Assembly (NCBI RefSeq): GCF_019097595.1
Contig: NC_080712.1
Location: 21,138,646 to 21,202,645 of the forward strand
Length of the DNA: 64,000 nt
Source of the DNA: Hemibagrus wyckioides
Lineage: Eukaryota; Chordata; Actinopteri; Siluriformes; Bagridae
Reading direction: 5' to 3'
The notes under the pieces were generated by a model. It did not search any database and had not been told where the DNA came from. It was given only the letters and a program-made list of their open reading frames with translations. Positions within the stretch are counted from its first letter, which is position 1; every line of letters starts with the position of its first letter. This document shows positions 12,900 to 24,120 of the stretch, piece after piece. Both the position numbers and the translations under genes were made by a program.

Positions 12900-13690
12900 G
12901 AACACTTAAATCACACACTGGATCTCAATGAACAAAATATTCAAGATGAAATTCTTTGCTTTTATACATTGTGTAGCTCGTTGAGAACAAAATAATGTGA
13001 CAATGATCAATGGAAACCCATTGAGGCCTGGACTTAAAATCACACCAAGAATCATAGTGAAAAAATGAAATTGCCGGCTCATCCAACTTACATGAATTTC
13101 ATCACAGCAACTCATAATGTAAGTCAGATGAGCTGCACATTGCTAGGCTGTGAGCATAGGTTCCACTACAGGATATCAGGCCCTCATGTCACCCTCATGC
13201 AGTCTGTTTCTGACAGTGTGGTCAGAAACATGCACACCATTAGCTTGCTGGAGGTCATTTTGTAAAGCTTTGGCAGTGCAGTGCATAAAGGTGCAGATAT
13301 CGTTCCTTGATGCTGGGTTGTTGTGTCCAGTTTTCTGTGTGTAACAGCATCTCTTCCAGTATCTCCTCCATGATCTGGAAACTGTACTGAGAGACACATC
13401 AAACCTCCATGCAACAGCACATTTGGATGTGCCATCCTGGAGAAGCTGGACTACCTGGGCGACCTGATTGGTTTGCAGGACCTGCTTCATGCTACAAGTA
13501 GTGACAAGGACCCTATCAATACACAAAACTAGAGGTAAATCAGTCAGGAAGGACAGGAAGAGATCAATTGTCTGTAACTACCACCTGCACCATCTTGCTG
13601 TTGTCACTTTCATTTGCACCAAAGCAAGTGAAACTGATTCACCTCTTCAATTACGCTTCCTAATTAGATAGATTCATATCCCTAATTGAC
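12900..13690 (-). mobile_element. Tc1-like element, internally deleted, transposase N-terminus visible
   Basis: Minus-strand frame VAQVVQLLQDGTSKCAVAWRFDVSLSTVSRSWRRYWKR is the helix-turn-helix start of a Tc1 transposase, ending LQQANGVHVSDHTVRNRLHEGDMRA. A terminal motif aagggaacactta is at 12896-12908. The catalytic core is missing, so this is a dead, deleted copy. Confidence 0.85.
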
Positions 13691-13721
13691 TTTATAAAAT
13701 GAAAAAAAATAATAAAAAAAA

Positions 13722-13727
<6 letters not shown>

Positions 13728-13803
<76 letters not shown>
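13728..13803. repeat. (AT)n microsatellite
   Basis: 76 bp of pure AT adjoining the 3' side of the Tc1 relic. Confidence 0.96.
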
Positions 13804-13805
<2 letters not shown>

Positions 13806-15865
13806 AGCCCCTGCTTGTTCCCAAATGAAAAATAGTATAACCTTACTAGTTTCACATGACATGTACAATAAATAATCTTTAATTTGCCATTAATTGGATG
13901 CATAAACATGAGACAAATGCTGTGCTTTCATAAATGTACAGTTTAATAGATTCCTGGGCTGTCTAGAATCTAACTGTCTACCTAACAGCTTTCGCAAAGA
14001 AAAAAGCCCTCCCCAAAAGCAGGCTACCTGCACTGCACCAAGCATCATTAGAGTTACATTTGAAATTATACATTGCGGTCAAATAATTAAAATTTTAAAA
14101 CAAATTTTGACATGAAAATTGTTTGTATTGTTGTCAATGTGGAAAATGTGGAGAGCATACATAGAAATGCTAAAATAGGCATTGTATAATATGCAGGTCG
14201 ATCACTGATATTTTGGCAGCTAATCTTCAGGGGCTATTGTCAATATGGATTTCATATAGATGGAATATTTTTGCCAAAAACTGAAAACCTATCTATAGAT
14301 TAATCTTTTAATAAAGTAATGACCCAAAGCATGCACCTCAGAAAATCAGTATTTGGTAATGATTTTTATTTTCAATCGCCTAAGCATTTACATTTCTTCA
14401 TTCACATATACATATTCCTTGGCAATTATGAAATTTTAAGTAATAATATTAAAAGAATGTTGAAAAACATTTGGAAATTGGAATGCTATTTTATTTATTT
14501 ATTTTGCTATATTATTTATTCACTTTTGGTCATTTTTTCAATCATTCTGAGTTAATTACAGCACTACTGATTTCTTGTATGCATTTCTTTTCTCAGGTAA
14601 CTATCAGGACTATTTATTTATAACAATGTAAATGAGTGGAAAATTCTCTAATGGTGAATTATCCCTCTGTGTTGAGAGGTAGTAAAAAATATTAAGGTGA
14701 ATGAAAATACCATAAATGTATAATATGAGCACTTCAGCATTGCTGATTTGAGGGTTGTGAGATTAAATCTCAAGACTGTCAGAGAGTCACACAGCTTAAA
14801 TGGCTTAACTGTTGTATTGTTGGATTTCATGACTCACTTGTAAGTAACTTGGATGGAAACACTTATCAAAATAAAAAAAAATCACAATTTAACATCTAAA
14901 AATGTACACAACATAAAATAATCTTTCTTGTGTAAAGACAGAAAGTGCTATTTATACCTGTTATGTATTACAGTCTCACAAGCAACAATAATACATACAT
15001 AATAATACAATAAATCCCAGAGATTTGAATTTAAGGAAAATATACCTTGTGTTCTAGTGCTACATCCCAGGTGTTCTCGTGCTACAAGACCATGGCTTTA
15101 TTGTCGTTGGACACTGAATGTTAATTGTAAATGCTCTGGTGCCCTCATGTGGAGTATTTTAGCAAAGCAGAATATAAAAGAGCATAATATAAACTATGGA
15201 TTGATGCTTGTGTGCTCTAAGCATGGCAAGGCAAACGTGTGTTATCTTTACAGGTCAAGTTTTTGAACTGCTATTGTATAATTATTAATATACATTTAAT
15301 AGTTGTCATTTTTTGTAATATTGCTTATAACCACCGTGTGAACAGACTAGACAAGTTCCCAAACAATACTTTTAAAAAAAAATCAAACAAGTAATTAATT
15401 TAGTTTTAAGACTCACTTTTGCTTTTATTGCACCTTGACAGAAAATAATTGTGGTATTAGAATAAGAAGGTCCACCCACACACAAAGTAAGCACTTTAAG
15501 GCAGGCACTCTTGGTAAGCCCTTTAAGATAAAAAGATCAATAGACAGTGGAATTGTCTGTAAAACACATGTGGTGTTTTAAAAGGGTTTATCTATTCAAA
15601 GCAATGATTAGGTCTAGATTGTTTGAATAAAATAAAATCATTTCTAAGACATGTAATAGTGAGCATTTTTTTTCTTTGCATCACATACGTTTTTACAGTA
15701 AAACATCTGGCCTGCAGTGTATGTATCTGTACATAGAAGACAAAACTTAAACTTAAATGAGTGCCAGAGAGTTGTACTGCACGATAGCATTGAACATTTA
15801 GTTTCTTACCATGCTCTGGTGCAGGTTTAAAACTGCTGAGCTGTTGAACTAGTTAATTAGTTCCA
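13804..15865. other. Intergenic AT-rich spacer
   Basis: Apart from the possible Tc1 scrap at 14300-14420, I recognise nothing in this stretch. Confidence 0.45.
14300..14420 (+). mobile_element. Possible Tc1 transposase scrap
   Basis: In one plus frame 'aatgacccaaagcatgcacc' reads NDPKHAP, resembling the NDPKHTS motif after the second catalytic Asp of Tc1 transposases. Nothing else is clear around it. Confidence 0.3.
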
Positions 15866-16486
15866 AATCATACAATTTCATGCTCCCAACTTTGTGGGAA
15901 CAGTTTGGGGATGACCACTTCCTGTTCCAACATGACTACGCACCAGTGCACAAAGCAAGGTCCATAAAGGAACTTGGAGGAACCTGACTGGCCTGCACAG
16001 AGTCCTGACCTCAACCCGATAGAACACCTTTGTGATGAATTAGAGTGGAGACTGAGAGCCAGGCCAAAACTGGGACATCTGCCTTTACATGCACATAAAT
16101 GTAATATGGAGCTGGCCCGCCCTTTGCAGCTATAACAGCTTCAGCTCTTCTGGGAAGGCTTTCCACAAGGATTAGGAATGTGTGGAATTTTTGACCATTC
16201 CTCTAGAAGCACATTTGTGAGGTCAGGCACTGATTTTGGATGAGAAGGCCTGTCTCTGCTCTAATTCATCCCAAAGGTGTTCTGTCACGCTGAGGTCTCT
16301 GTGCAGACCAGTCATGTTCCTCCACACCAAACTCGCTCATCCATGTTTTTATGGACCTTGCTTTGTGCACTGGTGTGCAGTCATGTTGGAACAGGACGGG
16401 ACCATCCCTAAACTGTTCCCACAAAGTTGGGAGCATGAAATTGTACGATTTGTAGGGGTGTCCCAAAACCTTCGGCAATATAGTGT
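15866..16486. mobile_element. Palindromic (foldback) Tc1/mariner derivative
   Basis: A sense transposase fragment (15866-16055: LWEQFGD, FQHDYAPVHKAR, PDLNPIEHLCDELE) is followed from about 16066 by the same gene in antisense, up to the terminal repeat at 16459-16486 (gtgtcccaaaaccttcggca). Arms 15866-15970 and 16343-16452 are nearly exact reverse complements. The left terminal repeat is missing. Non-autonomous. Confidence 0.85.
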
Positions 16487-16571
16487 ATCAAAGAACTGTT
16501 AGTTGGTTGTCTACCAAAAGTGATGAATGGAAATATACATCCTGATCAGGATAGCAATCAATTGCATAGCA

Positions 16572-16572
16572 A

Positions 16573-16609
<37 letters not shown>

Positions 16610-16611
16610 AC
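16572..16611. repeat. (CT)n(CA)n microsatellite
   Basis: Short CT run then CA units. Confidence 0.95.
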
Positions 16612-17039
16612 TTGTAGACACCAGTCTACTATTCATGAGTTTGGTGGTGGAAGAAACTGAAAACCAGAGAGTAAACCTTTGCACATTTGGCACGAAAATG
16701 CAAACCTCCACCCAACGTCAGATTCAAACTCAGAAATTTTCCTACAAGTTTTCTCTTGGGTTCCTTGCTTATAAAGAGAAACTATTAAGGGCTTTACATT
16801 TGACCTTTATTTTTAAGAGTGTAGTCTATGCTTTTTGGGCAGACTGGAATTCATTCAGTCAAAATGGGATGGGGGTTTTTTTTTAGCCCTAAAGAGGAAA
16901 CCTGGAAGACATTTACACTGTTAGAATTATAAAACTTTTAGTATTATGAAAGATCAGTTTAAAAAATAATTAGACCTAGCCATTATCAAGCTTTTGTCCC
17001 TTTGGATATTTACCTTTTTACACGATTTACACCAGGCTA

Positions 17040-17486
17040 CAATGCTAATAGCAATTTCTGTTTACAGTTTAACGAGAACAACGTGAAACAATATAGCTCG
17101 GTGCTTGACAGGCACCGTTTACACGGAAGCTGAAAGGAGACAGCTTGATACCTCGCTGTCTGGACTTACTATTCATCACAGCAATAAATTGAGGCTGTTG
17201 TTGACAGCAAACAGAGAAGAGACAGAAAGCGAGAGGATGCGGTAGGTCTGTTTAACCTGTTTAAAAAAAGGTGTCCGGTGACGCACTCGCACCTCGATTC
17301 ATTAATAAACTAATTGACCACATTGTTTCACATCAACTTTGTGTGCTCAACTAATCTGTTCTCTTCAGCTAGCTGCTGATTTTCACTCGGCCTGAACGAG
17401 CTGGGAAAAGTCACTAACAGCTCTACTACTGACATCTGTGAGAGAAATGAAACAGTTTTCCACCTGCGGTAGCGGTAGGGTAGTAA

Positions 17487-17524
<38 letters not shown>

Positions 17525-18260
17525 AATAAGGTATTATGCAGTGGGTATACATTAACGTTATATTATTTATGTCTCCAAATCTTTTTTAGCTCGATTCCCC
17601 CGACCCCTCTCTCTTCATCTCTCTCCCTCTCTTGCGCGCGCTCTCTCCCTTAAACACTTGAGAAAACAGGAACGACTCAATTTCCTGAGTAAAAAAAGGG
17701 CTTTAGTGAAAAGTTACACGGGATGTGGCATTAGCATAAAGTGCTCGTTTAGACCGGGCCTCTCCTTGTGCTCTTTTCAGGCTCCTCAGTGCGCGTTAGA
17801 AGTCATTGTGTGTCCCATACGAAACCCTTCACAAAGACACAATGGCTCTCGTCTACTTCAAACGTTAGTAATGAATGCTAATGACCGTCAGATTGAGTGG
17901 CAGGGCAGTGCTCTACAAATAAAATGCAAACAGCAGACTTTTACAATCACCTATGTCGGTTTTGAAAAATGCACAACATAGATTTTATGTTCTTTTTCAT
18001 GCTGAAGGAATATCTCCTGCTTTTATTTATTTTTTTGTTGGAAAAACCAAATATTTTTTTAGAACTTCATAACCATGATGTTAAAATTATAGTATGTGTT
18101 TGGCTAGATATTCCTTACAAGTTACTCACTACAGTAAAATAATAACCACACTGGTGAGGTCTTATATTTATAGCCAAGCCAAATGTTTCCTTTTGACTAC
18201 TGAGATTCGGGTTAGATTTTGGTGTATCATGGGATAGCTGCGTTAACAATTATGTCAATT
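17040..18260. promoter_or_regulatory. Candidate conserved non-coding block between emx1 and noto
   Basis: 17090-17220 and 17730-17900 are non-repetitive with balanced base composition, TAAT and ATTAG cores, and contrast with the AT-rich repeat DNA around them. Regulatory role is inferred from appearance and position between two developmental genes; no comparison was possible. Confidence 0.3.
17487..17525. repeat. (CT)n(CA)n microsatellite
   Basis: CT units then CA units; a second pyrimidine-rich stretch follows at 17610-17650. Confidence 0.95.
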
Positions 18261-18788
18261 GAAAGTCATCAGAAAGAGAGAGAGAGAGTGTGAGAGAGAG
18301 GCAGGCCTAGAGAGCAAGAGACACTATGGTAAATTTTTGCACTCCATCTGTTTTCCAGAGTGGTAAAGAAAGCCAAGATCAGTTTTATCTGAGAATTTGT
18401 CACATTAAAATATCATGCAGTGATGAAGTGATGAGCCATAGTGCTAATGCTGACTGTAGGGGGTGCAGACTGAAGCACATTGGGGGGAGTAGAGAGAAAC
18501 AACGACTAATTGGACTGGTGAGCTCCACTCCCCTTTCTTGTTGTTCCTGTGGCTTTTCTCAAGCCCCCTCCCTCCCGAAATCTCTCAGTCTGCTGTGGAT
18601 TGCACTAGATCACATCAGAGATGCTTTGTTTATACATAGTCACACACACACACACACCAAGAGTTGTGTGTGAGAGAGAGATGTATATGGACACCATGAA
18701 CATGCATGTGTCTAATTCCGTTTTATAGTAATTTTATCGCAAAATACGTCTTACATGCTCTTCTATCCCCTCTCTTTCTGTTTTACAG

Positions 18789-18936
18789 AATTATTACAAG
18801 TACCTGCTGAAAGGGGAGATTAATGAAACACTGGAGGCTTTTCCTGACAGTGCTTCCCTAATAGGCTTTTTCATCTCTAAAGCCAATAATCATGTGAAAT
18901 GTAACCCACAAACCAATAAGTTCCAGGGAAACACAG
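18789..18936 (+). other. Splice-bounded open segment of unknown nature
   Basis: A good acceptor (ctctctttctgttttacag) precedes, and a donor (acacag|gttagt) follows, 148 bp with one open frame starting NYYKYLLKGEINETLEAF. I do not recognise the peptide. It could be an exon of an unidentified transcript or an enhancer-like element with TAAT cores. Confidence 0.3.
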
Positions 18937-18949
18937 GTTAGTGTTCTTG

Positions 18950-21230
18950 TAAACTCAGTCAGCTGCATTTCCATGTACAGATTAAGCATCCTGGACTGTA
19001 TTACCTTTTTTTAATTTGTGATTGACCATTGAAAATTTATCATGGACGCAGGTTTATGTAATGTCTACAAAATCAGTTCACTGTATATCATTGCATAATG
19101 TATGTTGCATATATCTGTACGATAGTTACTAATGTTGATTTGTCACATACAACAGACACACATGTAAAAAAAAATCCTTAAAAAATATCCTTTTCATAAA
19201 TTATTGTTTATGACAGGGTTTTTTTTTGAGTTTTGTCTATAAAATAAATCCTACAAACCCTCTGAGCACAGATTTATTTTATGAACACAATCCAACTATT
19301 TAAATATTAGAATCTTTATTCAAATGTGTGTCATAATATTCTGTCTATTTATTGGAACATGTTTAGTCCTAAAGTTTCCAATGACAAAATGCATTAGGCC
19401 CAAGTTGACATATTATAGGCTACTTGGATGTGTGGATTATACCGATTCAATTCATGTGTTTGGTCAAAATATATGGTTAATTATAAGAACTCAATAATAT
19501 GTTAAAATGACACTGTTATAATCTAAATAAATTTACAGACCTCTCAGGTATTTTGAACACTACTTTCAGAACTAGTGTTTAAGGATGCCTCACAATGCAT
19601 CATATTGTAATTTTAGTAGGGTTTAGTAAGCTTAAATTTATTTTAAAATTTTGGTTAGATAAGGCTGGACCTCTGTCTGTTGATGTCCTCTGAACTGTAC
19701 ACTCTTGTAATAGAAGGTCAAATCTAGAGTGTGTAAGGGATCTTTGGTTATTCTCCTGGTCGAAATCCAGAATAGAGTGTAACTAAGAACCAAGTAAAGA
19801 ACCAAGTAGAACTCTTTTGGACCCTTTGAAAAACCATTTTACTAAGGATGTATAACCCAGGGCAACCAAAATGATAAGAATGCTCATAAATCTTATCAAT
19901 TTGTTTAAAGTATTTTCACATTTGTTTAATTTATTGTTCTGTACCTGAAATTCACCATTAATCTGATGGTTTAGCATATCTGCAGTCTTTCCTTTAAGGA
20001 TTAAATGGATTAAGAGAGCAGAAAAGAAACATTGTGACAAGTGTGTTAACTAATAATGGCTGTGTTCTCAGTGAAGGATTACTAATCCAAACTAATCACT
20101 ATCGTCAGGCCTATGGCTGCACAAAGCCACCATGCTAACGGGCTTTAGCCTGCTTCAGTGTACTACTGAGAAAACACAAGAGGAGGACAGCACCATGCCT
20201 AAAAGGCTCTGTCTCTGAAGAGGAGACACACGTTATTTCTCTAGAAAATGAATCAATCTGCTTGGTGCCAGAGAGGCAGCATTTTTTTGACTCCCACAGC
20301 TGTAATTTAGATTAGCACTACCTCTGGCTGTCTATCACAACTCAGAAGGCTACTAGTCCTATTCCCATGACCCAGTACTTAAACAATAGAAACCTAACAT
20401 GGTTTCAGTCTGCATTACTGTCCACATACAGAGATCAATCAGCATTCTATTCCGAAACTTTCCTTGTAGAGCAGATGGATATTGAGACAAATACACCAGA
20501 GAGAAATTATGTGCTGAATGTTTATTCAGTTTTCTAAATGGCTGAGAAAGATGGCCTTACATGGACATGATTCTGGTCTTAATTACTGATTTTGTTTTAA
20601 TGATCATAACAGGATTTCTCAACTTAATTGCTCCTGTGAGTTTTTGACTATGTGTTTCTTTAACATAAGTGGAAATTTGTTAGGGGGAGAACATGATTAA
20701 AATGTCCATTTTAACTTCCACTATTTATGAAGTTGGTTGGTCACTTTTTATTATTTTCCAAACCACATTTTTAAATATTCCGAACTAACATTCTCAATTT
20801 TTTCCAGACTTGTTATCCTCCCAAAAAAGCCTGCTATGTATAACCAAATCTAATGATGTTTTGAGAACAGTTTCCATTTTCAAATATGATTTATGAAGTA
20901 AATAACAAGAAAAACATTTAAGTTCTGTAAATGCACATACACTATTATATATAAGCTAACCATTTTTAATTTAGTCATCTTAAGGTAGCTCTTATTCATC
21001 TTAATCTTAGTTAATTGATCATATTACACATATTTGTATATTTAACCACTTTGAAATAATTCAAAAGAAATATCAAAATATTCTGATATTTAATTTGCTC
21101 TGTCTGACATTTTAGTTTTTTTTCTAATTGGTTATGATCCCCATAGAATTTTATCATTTTAAAAGTGTTCCCAAATAAGCCCCTGAACCATAAAAAAATC
21201 ATTTGTTGTTCATTTGAAAAATATATATTC
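18950..21230. other. noto downstream region
   Basis: No gene seen. 20100-20350 is less AT-rich and non-repetitive, possibly regulatory. The rest is AT-rich spacer. Confidence 0.35.
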
Positions 21231-21231
21231 C

Positions 21232-21237
21232 TTTATT
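21232..21237 (-). terminator. noto: noto polyadenylation signal candidate
   Basis: AATAAA on the minus strand (TTTATT on plus), about 206 nt downstream of the noto stop codon. First canonical hexamer I see in that direction. Confidence 0.5.
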
Positions 21238-21442
21238 TCATTCATACAAACGTGCACAAAGGAAAAAATGTACTCTGATAAGAGCAATAATACAGAACGG
21301 TTTTAAATATATAGCTATCTATTACTTAAATATATTGGATTTTTTTTTTCTTTTTTTATACAAAAGGTGGAACTACAAAATATGTAGCATTCCAGATATG
21401 TACAAAAAGCATTGTTGCTTGGTGTAGTCATTGTAACGCTTC

Positions 21443-22408
21443 TCAGGCGTGAAGGGAGTCATCAATATCAACATCAGAGTCCTCTGTGAAATCGTGCTCG
21501 TCCTCGTCTCCTTCATCCTCGCGGCCTTGAGATCCGGGGCTTTTCGGCGGAACCGCGAGTCCCAGTTTGGCCAGTTTGGCCTGCTGTTGCTCAAGACTTT
21601 GCTTTCTCCACTTGATGCGCCTGTTCTGGAACCAAACTTTGACCTGAAAAAAAGAGAGATCGTTTTTAGTATATTGATGTCTCTATTTAGAGTGGGTTCA
21701 TTCTTGTGATCAGTTAAAGACAACACACGTTATGTACAACTATTTACCTGCGCCTCGGTGAGCTGGAGTGCGGATGCGAGCAGGAAGCGCTCTGATCCCA
21801 CCATGTACTGCTGGCGCGCAAACTCCTTCTCCAAGCGGGACAGCTGCTCGTTGGTGAAGCTCGTGCGCATCCGCTTTGACTTCCCTCCTTTGTGCTTGTA
21901 GTGCGAATGAACTCCTGCTTTAGACAGTGTGGCACCTGCAAAATGGAAGAAGATTTTAGTTGTGTGACTCAACAATAAGCTTTTGACGTGTTTGGCTTAG
22001 TTGAGCAAAGGATCCAATGTAAACTCCATGCTTACCTTGTGCATAAACAGTTCCCGGGCATGTTGTCTGGTATCCGTAAGGCGGACAGCAGTAGACTGGA
22101 TAGCTGGATTGTGTGTGCATCATTGCCGGGCTGTACAGGTAGTGTGGAAGTGGTGGACACATCTGTCCGGCATGTAGAAAGAGACCTGGTGGTGTTGGCG
22201 TAGGGTTCAGTGAGCCCTGAAATGGACTTGTCTTAGTGTTTTCAGTGTTGTCAGGTTTCGCGAGAAGAGCGTCAATGGTGAATGATTTCCCCGAGCTGGG
22301 TTTTGCAGCTGTGGCCAGACACGCACTGCTGGCATAGTCCGGGTGGAGAGTAGCCTGTGGACGCACTGAAAATCCGTAGGGTCCGTGAGGCCGTGCAGGG
22401 ATCTGCAT
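21443..22408 (-). CDS. noto: noto, notochord homeobox (floating head type), 3 exons
   Basis: Minus-strand exons 22408-22036, 21935-21748 and 21643-21443 join in frame (373+188+201 nt) to 253 residues. The start [13 protein letters not shown] is the ATG that follows a TATA box at a sensible distance; the open frame continues upstream without support. Features in order: eh1-like motif FTIDALLA (about residues 43-50), a Pro/Tyr/Cys-rich middle with [11 protein letters not shown], then a homeodomain at about 143-202 ([21 protein letters not shown] to [15 protein letters not shown]). The acidic C-terminus ([21 protein letters not shown]) is typical of Not proteins. The family is required to maintain notochord fate in the axial mesoderm. 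Introns are phase 1 before the homeobox and phase 0 inside it (EAQ|VKV). No break or missing residue was seen. Confidence 0.94.
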
Positions 22409-22504
22409 GGTTTCCTCTTGAGTTTTGCAGAGAAAAGTGAAAGCAAAGAAAATAAAGCAGCAAGTTATCCGTGGCTCTCTGTTACTCAAGCTTTGAAGAG
22501 GAGT

Positions 22505-22541
22505 GGAATGATTACCAGGAGAAGCCACAGCTCTTTTATAC
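22505..22541 (-). promoter_or_regulatory. noto: noto core promoter with TATA box
   Basis: On the minus strand TATAAAAGAG (plus-strand 22531-22540) lies about 130 nt upstream of the noto ATG. It predicts a start near 22505-22510 and a leader of about 100 nt. A T-box-half-site-like AGGTGTCA (plus strand, about 22557) lies just upstream; its use is only inferred. Confidence 0.6.
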
Positions 22542-22559
22542 ACGCCCAGTAGTGCGAGG

Positions 22560-24120
22560 TGTCAACGACCCCCTTTCACGCTTTTGTCTTTCAAAGTAGC
22601 AGATGAGTCAAACGAGCGGAGCTACAAGGGATCCAATTAACTGATGGAGTTGTAACAAGCTGAGATTGTCAAATATCCTAATGGCTCTTTCCACTATATG
22701 CCCCCGGAGGTAACCCGGGAACACAGAAAAGGGGTCGACAGATGAGGAGCGGGGGGTCCAGATTTAGTACAAATTCCTGCATGGCTATGCGAGCCAGAAG
22801 GGCCTGAGTGCAGCTGAGAGAGGCCATTGATGTTCCCAAATCATCTTATTTCGGCTCTCGAGAATCAAAGCGCGCCGCCGAATGCGCCACACAGCGGAAC
22901 AAATACCCTCACATTCAGAGGTCAACAAGAGAAAAAAACACACACACCAGAACCTTCTAATCACATTTCAGTTCAATCTGAAATCCTGTATCTCAGTACA
23001 GCGACCTTGAATCCAAATGACCCGAACAATTTTCAATAGATACAGGGTTAGAATAAGTTAAAAATGCATGCTGTAACCTTTGACACCTGAGATGGCAGTG
23101 ACAGTGCATTAACTCAGTTTCAGTCTCAAGGTGTCAGATGAAAATCACAGGTCTGTTCTGGGCCATCTCTACGTATTGGTTCGTGTAAGCACACTAAGCA
23201 GATCTCCTCCCTAGAGATCATGGCCGGTAAAGACACTTTTAGACGAGGTGTGGGTTTTTGCAGTTTTGCAGTGGCCTCTTTCGGTCGTTTTGTCCTGGCG
23301 TCAGTTTCCTCACGGCGGCCGCGCTGATGTTTCTACTGTTTGGCTAAATCCCATGAGAGTCATAATCCGGGATCTGATCACTTAATAATGGGGGAGAAAC
23401 ACTGAGTCTAAATAAAAATAAGATGGCATGATGAAGTACAAATATATGGACTCTACCAAATAAAAACGTGACTGATATTAACTTTGAGCCCGTGTGTGTT
23501 TGGGGGTGTTTACTAGAAATTAGTGTTGTGTAGCCTGAAGGACTTTCTCATTGCTGATTGTCAATTAGGAGATGAAACGCTGCAGATGAAAAGCCTCGGT
23601 TTCACTAAAGGAAGTGATTCGCTTTCTTACACCGCGTTAGTACAAACAGTGCCTCTTTTAACCGAGGATTATAGCCAGCTCTGCAAACTCTTCGGGCTCA
23701 TTGGCGTGAGCTGAGAGCGCTCGAAGGGACTCGCTAAAACGCACTCAAACACGACTCTGCCTTTGACCTGTGCGTTTTCTAATTACAGCACAGCGCCTGA
23801 CACCAAAGCGCTTAATGAAGCAGGTAAACAGCAGCCAACAGCACATCTGTGTGCGCCTCTGCACTGCCGCTGGTCCACTACCCTGTCAAGGCTTCCTTGT
23901 TTATTAACGTGTTTTCTGAACAGTTATGGGAGACAGGATTCAAGCGGAGAGAGGCGGTATTTACATATTACCGTTTAGTTCTCACTTCACCCCCCACTAA
24001 ACACACAATCACTTTCCCTCTCAGTGACAACAGCGTGGACATTGTGTGCCTTTGTAGAATGAAATTCTTCCTTTTTTTCAGTAGATTACCAATTCTACTT
24101 TTCACAGTCTTTTCTGTTTG
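22560..24120. promoter_or_regulatory. noto: noto upstream region, candidate regulatory DNA
   Basis: 1.5 kb of repeat-free, higher-GC sequence directly upstream of noto. 23520-23960 is the most even in composition. No exon is recognised. Enhancer role is inferred from position and composition. Confidence 0.35.

Noticed and set aside
22409..22543. N-terminal extension of noto by 45 residues
   Set aside because: It would run past the TATA box and predicted start site, and the extra peptide has no Not-family features.
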